In this document: positions 57,347 to 64,000 of the stretch, piece after piece
How positions within the stretch are numbered: position 1 is the first letter of the stretch
How the letters are laid out: each line of letters opens with the position of its first letter
Source of the DNA: Isoetes taiwanensis
Taxonomy: Eukaryota; Streptophyta; Lycopodiopsida; Isoetales; Isoetaceae
DNA: 64,000 bases
Assembly: GCA_021234155.1 (NCBI GenBank)
Contig: JAJEKV010000002.1
Span: 14,421,428-14,485,427 of the forward strand
Reading direction: 5' to 3'
Notes under the pieces: model-generated
The model's input: only the letters and a program-made list of their open reading frames with translations
Told to the model about the DNA's origin: nothing
Database searches by the model: none
Translations under genes and position numbers: made by a program

Positions 57347-57409
57347 GTCAAGCTCCGCTGAGAACTCCTGGCCGCTGTGATCGAGGAGTTACAGGGCCAA
57401 ACGAACGCA

Positions 57410-58830
57410 GGTGATTCCGTCCGGTGGAATGCACAAACTTACGTCCGCAGGCCGGACGAACTCACGACGCCACAATGGCCGTCGACCGGTTTGTGTAACG
57501 GGCCCATGGTAGACCGCTCGAGTATTCGAACCTTGAATGTGCCTGTGCGGCGTTCCCGAGACACCGGCATAAATGGGTAGAAGCGACTACTCATAAACGT
57601 CTAGACGGTTTTGCCCAGTTGGTTAAGGGCATGCCGGTTAGGAACGTTACAGTTGGTATCAGAGCAGGTCTCGAGTTCGAGTCTCCATGGGTGCCTATAT
57701 GCATGGGTAATTTGCAAAGACTTGGTAATCATTGTGATATGGTATGACATAGACATGGTATAGCCTTGGATGCTCGAGGACGTGGGAGAGACTGTAACGG
57801 GCCCATGGTAGACCGCTCGAGTATTCGAACCTTGAATGTGCCTGTGCGGCGTTCCCGAGACACCGGCATAAATGGGTAGAAGCGACTACTCATAAACGTC
57901 TAGACGGTTTTGCCCAGTTGGTTAAGGGCATGCCGGTTAGGAATGTTACAGTTTGCGCCAACGGACCGGATGCATCCACCTGTCGCTCCGGCAGAATCAC
58001 CTGCGTCGGAATCGTCTGCATCACGGAGGAGTGATTCCATCCTGCAGAATCACTCCGGATTGATTCAATGCGACGGAATCACTAAACAGTGATTCTGCCT
58101 CACGGAATACTGTTGCTGTGATACCGTCCGGCGGAATGCATTCGTCGTGATTCCATCTCGAAGAATCTTACATTTGTGATTCCACGGGGCTAAATCGCAT
58201 GGTCGTGATTCCTTCTGGCGGAATATGCATGATGTTGTGATTCTATCCGGCGGAATGCATTCGTGGTGATTCCGTCTCGAAGAATCTCACAGTTGTGATT
58301 CCACAGGGGTGAATCACATGGTCGTGATTCCATCCCGGGGAATAGCCATGAAGTTGTGATTCTATATGGCGGAATGCATTCGTGGAGATTCCGTCTCGAA
58401 GAATCTTGCAGTTGTGATTCCACAGGGCTGAATCGCGAGGTCGTGATTCCATCCGGCGGAATAACCATGTTGTGATTCCACCTGGCGGGATGTGTAAGTG
58501 CTGATTCCATCTCCCGGAATCAGACGTTCGAGATTCCATCTGGCGGAATAGCATGGTTGTGATTCCGTCTAGCGGAATAACAACGTTGTTCATGATTCCT
58601 TTCGGAGGAATAGTTTTGCGGAGTGAGTCCGTCCCGTGGAATAAGTCGGGGTGATTTCGTCGCAAGGGAGAATACGGCTGTGATACCACCGGAAGGTATA
58701 TATCCCCTGAAAGCGACCCTGTCAGGTACGAAAAACGAGGCTTCGGGTACGGATAACGGGGTTGGGGCCTGGTGATTCTGCGGGGGGGAATATCTTGCGA
58801 TGGAATCACAATAACCGGGGTAAAAATATT
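57410..58830. repeat. Subterminal GGAATCAC/GTGATTCC array, right (interrupted by TRIM)
   Basis: Before the TRIM: GGTGATTCCGTCCGGTGGAA (57410). After it, 57985-58830 holds roughly 30 units of the form GTGATTCC-n(6-8)-GGAATCAC. Longer sub-blocks are repeated (for example GGCGGAATGCATTCGTGGTG and CGAAGAATCTCACAGTTGTG, three times). Confidence 0.85.
57494..57950 (+). mobile_element. TRIM (miniature LTR retrotransposon), 457 bp, TSD GTTTG
   Basis: LTRs 57494-57651 and 57793-57950, 158 bp each, TGTAACGGGCCC ... GTTACA, with one visible difference (GAACGTTACA against GAATGTTACA). PBS TGGTATCAGAGC at 57654; purine tract GTGGGAGAG before the 3' LTR. Only 141 bp between LTRs, no coding. The 5-bp target duplication GTTTG is at 57489-57493 and 57951-57955. 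Strand follows the PBS. Recent insertion into the MULE. Confidence 0.95.
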
Positions 58831-58831
58831 T
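58705..58831 (-). repeat. MULE right terminal inverted repeat
   Basis: Reverse complement of 46739-46862 with substitutions and small gaps; outermost AAAATATTTTTACCCCGGTT matches exactly. Confidence 0.8.
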
Positions 58832-58834
58832 TGT

Positions 58835-59117
58835 TCCCTTTGGTTTGGGTGCATATTCACACGGGGGGTGACGTAGGGCAGCGAGAGCCCTCATAATTAT
58901 ATTTTGCATGTACAAAATCAACACCATATAGTATTCTGCTTGAAATCTTATAGTATTTTGCGAATCTTGTTATATAGTATAGCAAATTTTATACTTGCAT
59001 ACCCCCCAAACGAGGAACTTTACGTACGGTGTAGATTAAGGAATAAGGGGCGAATATGCCTATCCAACAGCTCTCGTTGCCCGGAGTCACCCCCCGTGTG
59101 AATATGCACCCAAATCA
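58835..59117. mobile_element. Second MITE copy, right part beyond the MULE insertion
   Basis: TCCCTTTGGTTTGGGTGCAT through GGTGACGTAGGGCAGCGAGA matches the left arm of the MITE at 31020. TTGCCCGGAGTCACCCCCCG with TGTGAATATGCACCCAAA matches its right arm. The core is recognisably the same (TGTACAAAATCAACACCATA). The end beyond ACCCAAA is lost. Confidence 0.82.
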
Positions 59118-60860
59118 ACAACCAACAACCAACCAATGACAAGAATAAGAAAAAAACATAGACATAGTTCAATCAATTCCTCACACAATAGCACACTACA
59201 CTCCATCACTGCACATCGAAGTCGTAATTGTGTTGGATGCTTCTTATCATCTCAAGCTCTCATGAACTTTCTAATTAGACATTTCAAATTCAACTATTAT
59301 GAGAGAATGGAAACTACATCAACAATGACAAGGAAAATGGCAATATGGACATATAGCAGAGGATTATAATTCTAGATGATCATAAAGTAATAATGTGGCA
59401 TGATTCTTTTAGCTTTAAAAGATGACGAGACATGAACGATGATAGAATGGAGAATATTCTATATGCTTTTAAATATTACAAAATGTAAAATGCCTTGTCA
59501 ACATAAAGTCGTACAATATGAATATTACATGTTTAAGAACGATAACATCGAATAACATGCAATGCATACTACACGCTATATGGGCTAGGCATTTGGAAAT
59601 ATTATTGGGTAGAGTGACTAAAAAGTTGATAAGTAAGGTGATGAAACATTGTTCCTCATCTTTGTAATGGTACTTTGGTAGTAGGTCGCTTTTCTTATGG
59701 TAATAAACATATTATTCACCTAGATAATAGTAGGCATCTATTATGGTGTGTACGTCATTGTGCTAATTAGTGAATCTATCATACTTTTCCAGATGGACGT
59801 ATTTAAAGTATGCTTCTCGGTCAATATTCTTGTTCGGGTTGTACTTCATTATCTAGGTCTTCTCATTATTTTTGATGATGACACAAAAGAGCCGATCCCA
59901 CAGTGGATGCATCCTCCTATTTTGGCATTGCGATTTAACAAAGGCAATGTAACATTGTCCATGTAAATTATGTCATGAAAGAATGTATAGGTGAGACTGT
60001 CTATGTACTTGTCCAAGTTGGTCCTTTCTCCTCTACACATCTTACTAAGGGCAATGTAATGTTGTCTATGTAAACCGTATTGTGAATCAATCTATACACG
60101 AGATCATCTATGCATTTGTCCAAGTTGGGGCTTTCTCCTATCACAACTTACTGACTCTCCATAAAGGTTTGTCATGGTCTACGTTGCATGCTCAAGTTGT
60201 TCAGTTGTGCTATGGTGGAGGCACTTAAACACTGGTGATGGCGTGGTGCCTATTGGTAGAGGAGGTCTTTCAGAGCGGGTTAAGGCAAATCAGAGGAAAT
60301 AATTATGACAAATGACATGATGAAATGATGCACTTCTATATACCTTTTGGCCCAATTCTAAAAGAATTCCTGCAAAAGCAAGAATCGAACCTCCCGCCAA
60401 GAGATTGAATCCCCTAATCCCCCCCACCCAACAAAAAAAAAAAAAAAAAAAAAGCATTACCAATCACTAATCGTGGGCATTGTTTGTGCTTTGCGCTGAT
60501 CCTTTGAACTTGGTTGAGTATCCAAGCATCCCTTTGCTATCCAGAACCTTCTTCCCTACACCCATACTCTAGCCATAGCAACTCCTGTGATATCGAAGAA
60601 CCAGACGAGCCCTGCATCCCTTCAACCTATATGTGGACGGCGTGATGCGCAGTCCCCTCCACCCCAGGCCAACATGGCAGTGAGGTTTCTCTTGGGGGAA
60701 TACATAGATGCCATCTCCATATGCAGACTAAATGACACGGGCAAAGTTAACAGGCATACAGTGAAAAGAGAGGTGTGAGCAAAGTCTCGTGCAACAAACG
60801 TAATATGTCAGGCATATAGCGGATACTTAGCAGCAAGTCGTACCCGTTCCTCAACACTAC
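59118..60860. other. Intergenic, no gene seen
   Basis: AT-rich. A phrase GGCAATGTAA(C/T)(G/A)TTGTC(C/T)ATGTAAA is repeated at 59943 and 60049, each followed by TGTCCAAGTTGG. An A-run lies at 60434-60453. Confidence 0.4.
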
Positions 60861-61165
60861 CAGATCAGCCTGAGGAGCAAAAGAAATATGTTCAAGCAAT
60901 GGAGAGGGAATGCAATTAAAATTGCCAGATTGACAGAACAGATACAGGTCTCTACACTCAAATTGCTCAAAAAACAGCTAGCTATAGAGAAGCGGCGTGT
61001 TTCTATTATGGAGACCTGTGTGGAACATCTTGAAGACTGCCTTCACCTACCATAGTATGAAAGATAGCATGATAGAGCAGGATTTGCTAATCTCAGGGTC
61101 CGTCTGGACATTCTATCCACCACCATTGATACCATGGCTCATGACGAGGAGCATTTCAAGCACGC
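60860..61165 (+). pseudogene. Coiled-coil coding remnant, possibly retroelement gag
   Basis: Plus-strand frames: PDQPEEQKKYVQAMEREC, then after a frame change RLTEQIQVSTLKLLKKQLAI and EKRRVSIMETCVEHLEDCLH, then after stops LRVRLDILSTTIDTMAHDEE. A helical, heptad-like segment of this kind is common in gag-like proteins, but no zinc knuckle or protease follows. Identity unknown. Confidence 0.3.
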
Positions 61166-61377
61166 GACTTGTGACGCTCCCCGAACCTATACGATGCTCC
61201 CATCATATAAATACGGGAAATCCCCTCTTCCATGGCGACTACACCACCATAGAAAGGCCCTCCGTCTGACTCGGACCACTTGTGATGGGCAAGTGTCCGG
61301 GTGAAGGACACGGAGGTGTCATTCGTCCCACGCCTTCTATGGGAATCCTATATAGCGGAAGCGTACATACATGTTAG

Positions 61378-62411
61378 GAAAAGATGAAGAAACTGGATGG
61401 CCGTTGAAGTTCTTGGCGCCTGCGGCTAGGGCGGCGACGGCAGGGAGAGGCCGCCCTTCTTCCTACCTTTCCAAGACTTCTGCAATTTCCTCAGACCGCT
61501 TAGGATTGAGCCAGCCGCTAGCGGGGATCGGGGGCAAACATCTTTTCCTGGTCGGATCTTTCATCACCGGCTGAAGAATTTGTGGCCTTTGAAGCATCTT
61601 CTGGGCGGTTTCTTGATCTCAGGTAAACCACTAACGTGGTATTTCGTTCTAATGCTCCTAGCATTATAATCTTTCCTCGCATCTTGCAAAGATTACACGA
61701 AATAGCCCCGAAGCTTATAAGGTGGAATGAAATCTTGTGAGTTCTTGAACAAAGGCGTTTCTTGGCAAAAATTTGGCGATCTGTTCTTTCTTTACAAAAC
61801 TTGGAAAATTGTTGGCTACTTCCGTCATTTACTCTTCCCATTCTTTCTTACTAGCAAGAAAGATTCGGGTTATTCATGATAAGATCGAGAATCCGCCTTT
61901 TATCATGAAGTCTTTATGGAATTCGGAATTATTAGAATGGATCTGAAGTACGTGAAATGAGATCATCTAGGGGCCGAGCTAGGGACATCGTGTAAGCAGA
62001 AGAAGCTTTTATACCATAAACCCGGACTTTTGGGAGGAGTCTTGGCGGCTGGGCTAGTGGGTCTAGCCTACTTAGGTTTGACCGTTTTGCATCCCAACAA
62101 TGCAAAGAACTAAACCGGGTTTCATATTATGGTACTTCCTTCTATGTTCAGTGGTTCTAGATCTTCCGCTTTGGTTCTTCTATATGTAAAAGAAAGCTTC
62201 GGGAGCTATTTTTCCAGTATCTTCTTGTCTATCCTGGTTACCAAATGGGAGATTATCATGCGCTTCATGTATATATCAGCTTACAGAGCAAAGAATAAGT
62301 TTCTACGCATAAAGGATGAAGATGTTGAGGCTTCTCCTGTAGTAATCTTTTATATGTTTGAAACATTGTACTTCTTATTTTGATAAATATAAAAAACACC
62401 CCGTTCTCTCT

Positions 62412-62444
<33 letters not shown>
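61378..62444 (+). mobile_element. Poly(A) retroposon of 1067 bp with 14-bp target duplication
   Basis: TACATACATGTTAG occurs at 61364-61377 and 62445-62458. Between them the inserted DNA starts GAAAAGATGAAGAAACTGGA and ends TTCTCTCTC followed by about 31 A. This is the mark of LINE-machinery retroposition. The 5' part is GC-richer (GCGCCTGCGGCTAGGGCGGC) like an mRNA leader. Open pieces include VIHDKIENPPFIMKSLWNSE and GVLAAGLVGLAYLGLTVLHP, but no full frame. Likely a processed pseudogene of an unidentified transcript. Confidence 0.8.
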
Positions 62445-62449
<5 letters not shown>

Positions 62450-62458
62450 ACATGTTAG

Positions 62459-63500
62459 CACCTGGCAACAATACAAATAAATAATATACCACCACGAAGG
62501 GTGGCCCATCATCATCAATACGAATATAGCAGAATACCAACATAACAAAAGAAATACACCATAAATAAGGGTGGTCTCAGGCTCATGGGGGTCGACTGAC
62601 AGTCAAGGCCTCCGGATAACAGCAGACAGAAGTATAACATGGCGTTGACTGGCATAGAACAATGGCTAGGTAGTCCACTCCATCCGCCCCTCCTGTGCAC
62701 AATTTGCAGATAGGCTGAAACATGTTATGGCATGGTTGTAGCCTTCCGAAGACGCAATCCCATGGAATCACCCTATGGAACTACTCCAGGTTACACCTCA
62801 CCAGTCCGATGAGGCAGGTCAGAGAGGCGTCCCCTCCCCGAGTATGATGGGTCCTTGGATGTGCTAGAGAACCGGTGCCACATCAGTGATCCCTGCGTCC
62901 GTACCCGACTTACTCCCTAAATCTAAAGGCGGGCTCACCTGCCCGTTCGAGTCCGGGGCATCCATATAGGCACGCCACCTACGACCCAAGGAGTGTTAGA
63001 CCCATACCCGGCCCTCTATGTGACCGACTATAAGGCTAGCACACTATAGGAGTTCTGTAGCCGCGCTAGGCAGGACCCCACCCCCGATTCGTCATCATAC
63101 TCGTTATTTGATGTTGGATCACATCATAGCATCCACAGCCAGGTGGGTTCTCGTGCACAGGCCGTATTTAATGGGATCTAAGTGGTTCTAGCTAGGAGCA
63201 TCACTAAATCTAGATAGCCTTTAGGTCTCTACCCTCCTTAATCCAGTAGAATACAGGAGGAACAGAAAAAACAACAATCCTATACAAACATCCATCATCA
63301 TCATAAATAGATCATAGAATAGAATCTTATCATCCATCTACTCAAACAAGGATCAGAAGAATACAAGCTACGCTAAAACTAACCGGTATTATAGCTATCC
63401 CTTTGGTTCTCCATCCTTCTGGCTGGAACCAAGGTGAGCTGCAGCTCCTCCTCCACCAATCTCTCCCAATTCGAATTGGGGCAAATTGGGGTGGAAGCCC
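62459..63500. other. Intergenic or LTR-associated sequence, no gene seen
   Basis: GC-richer than the surroundings (for example 62800-63080), without a continuous frame. It may be part of the LTR described next, whose left end could not be found. Confidence 0.35.
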
Positions 63501-64000
63501 CAATTTGGGAGTCCCAAGATGGCAGGTCTGCCTTGCCCAATCAATTTGGGCCAGGTGGCAGTTCTAGATTAGTTATCCCTAATTAATTAATATTTAAGCC
63601 TTTTTAATATTAGGTTAAGCCCTAAATTCGAATTAGGATTTAAGATTAGGTTTCCACCTTAATAACTAATGATTAACATAGCTACCCTTAGCTTATGAAT
63701 GATTAATGCACCCTTTAATATTCATAGTGACGTGTCATGTATTTATACCCAAAGGGCATATAAATAAGTGGAACGTCACATTCTCCCCACCTTGAAAGTG
63801 ATGTTGTCCTCGGCATCAAGACTGTTCTTGCTCTGGGCCAACACATGACATGTTGGAAGCAAGTCTTCCCACCTTAAAGAGGTAACTCGAAATTATAAGT
63901 CAAACAAAAGTTGTCATGTTCAAGGTGATCAAGTTTGAAATGACGCGTAATGTGCAATTTATAACTCAGCGAAAGTTGAACGATAATTAATGGAACAACG
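63501..64000 (-). mobile_element. Probable LTR edge and 3' end of a retrotransposon leaving the window
   Basis: On the minus strand, 63790-63781 reads GGTGGGGAGAA, a polypurine tract, followed directly by TGTGACGTTCCAC (63780 downward), the usual start of a Ty3/gypsy-type LTR. Inside it GGGTATAAATACATG is a TATA-like site. Upstream, LDAEDNITFKVGR resembles the acidic end of gypsy polyproteins. The rest of the element is outside the window. Confidence 0.45.

Larger units (their letters stand above)
46735..58834. mobile_element. 12.1-kb Mutator-like element carrying a C48 protease, accessory genes and SWIM transposase
   Basis: Inverted ends: AAAATATTTTTACCCCGGTT (46739) and its reverse complement ending at 58831. 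Similarity continues about 125 bp (GTGATTCC, CCCGCAGAATCAC, CCTCGTTT, CTGACA(A/G)GGTC). The 13-bp TCCCTTTGGTTTG is present on both sides (46722-46734 and 58835-58847) as a direct repeat in MITE sequence, consistent with a target duplication (MULEs usually make 8-11 bp; the host motif may add bases). Inside are a zinc finger-Ulp1 gene (plus), ORFX copy 1 (plus), ORFX copy 2 (minus), a MULE transposase (minus) and subterminal GTGATTCC arrays. MULEs with Ulp1 proteases are known in plants; this gene set was not recognised. Confidence 0.85.

Noticed and set aside
57494-57950. tRNA-derived SINE (CCAGTTGGTTAAGGGC box)
   Set aside because: The motif lies within two identical LTRs; the TRIM structure with PBS, purine tract and target duplication explains the whole block.
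61168-61190. TGTGACGCTCCCC as a gypsy LTR start
   Set aside because: No purine tract precedes it and no second LTR copy was found.

Overview
The window reads as nuclear DNA of a land plant: AT-rich intergenic sequence, GT-AG introns from about 50 bp to 2.7 kb, and many nested transposable elements of plant type (Ty1/copia, TRIM, MULE, MITE). A complete gene for CYB5D1, a protein known from motile 9+2 cilia, suggests a plant with swimming sperm (fern, lycophyte, bryophyte, cycad or ginkgo) rather than a flowering plant or conifer. That lineage call is inference.

Layout. 1-5 kb: intergenic, with a small plastid-DNA insert (end of rps12) and a decayed LINE fragment. 4994-10492 (minus): complete four-exon CYB5D1 gene, with a foldback repeat in its last intron and a CYP78A-like P450 pseudogene in its first. 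10.5-22.1 kb: gene-poor, with several diverged tandem duplications and one degraded coiled-coil exon. 22131-39078: an old minus-strand Ty1/copia element (copia-1) split by three later insertions: a 3.2-kb TIR element, a roughly 2.9-kb element carrying a cyclophilin exon, a PHR1-like (GARP) gene fragment and a MITE, and a younger plus-strand copia (copia-2) with 94-bp LTRs, flanked by a direct duplication of about 970 bp. 39328-41934 (minus): intact five-exon NPF/PTR transporter gene of 621 residues.

46735-58834 is the most notable object: a 12.1-kb Mutator-like element (MULE) inside a second copy of the MITE family, with a 13-bp direct repeat at its borders, TIRs of about 125 bp, and arrays of palindromic GTGATTCC/GGAATCAC motifs. 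It carries (i) a C2H2 zinc finger fused to a Ulp1/C48 SUMO-type protease domain, (ii) two convergent copies of an unrecognised two-exon gene ('ORFX'), one intact and one broken by a 38-bp duplication, (iii) a DDE transposase with a SWIM zinc finger, and (iv) two blocks of a 15-bp minisatellite. A perfect TRIM retrotransposon (158-bp LTRs, TSD GTTTG) sits in its right end. The last 5 kb hold a poly(A) retroposon with a 14-bp target duplication and the probable LTR edge of another retrotransposon that leaves the window.

The host genes with credible intact structure are CYB5D1 and the NPF transporter. The cyclophilin exon is open but lies inside a transposed segment. Exon borders were read by eye from splice signals and family similarity; no search or alignment software was used.
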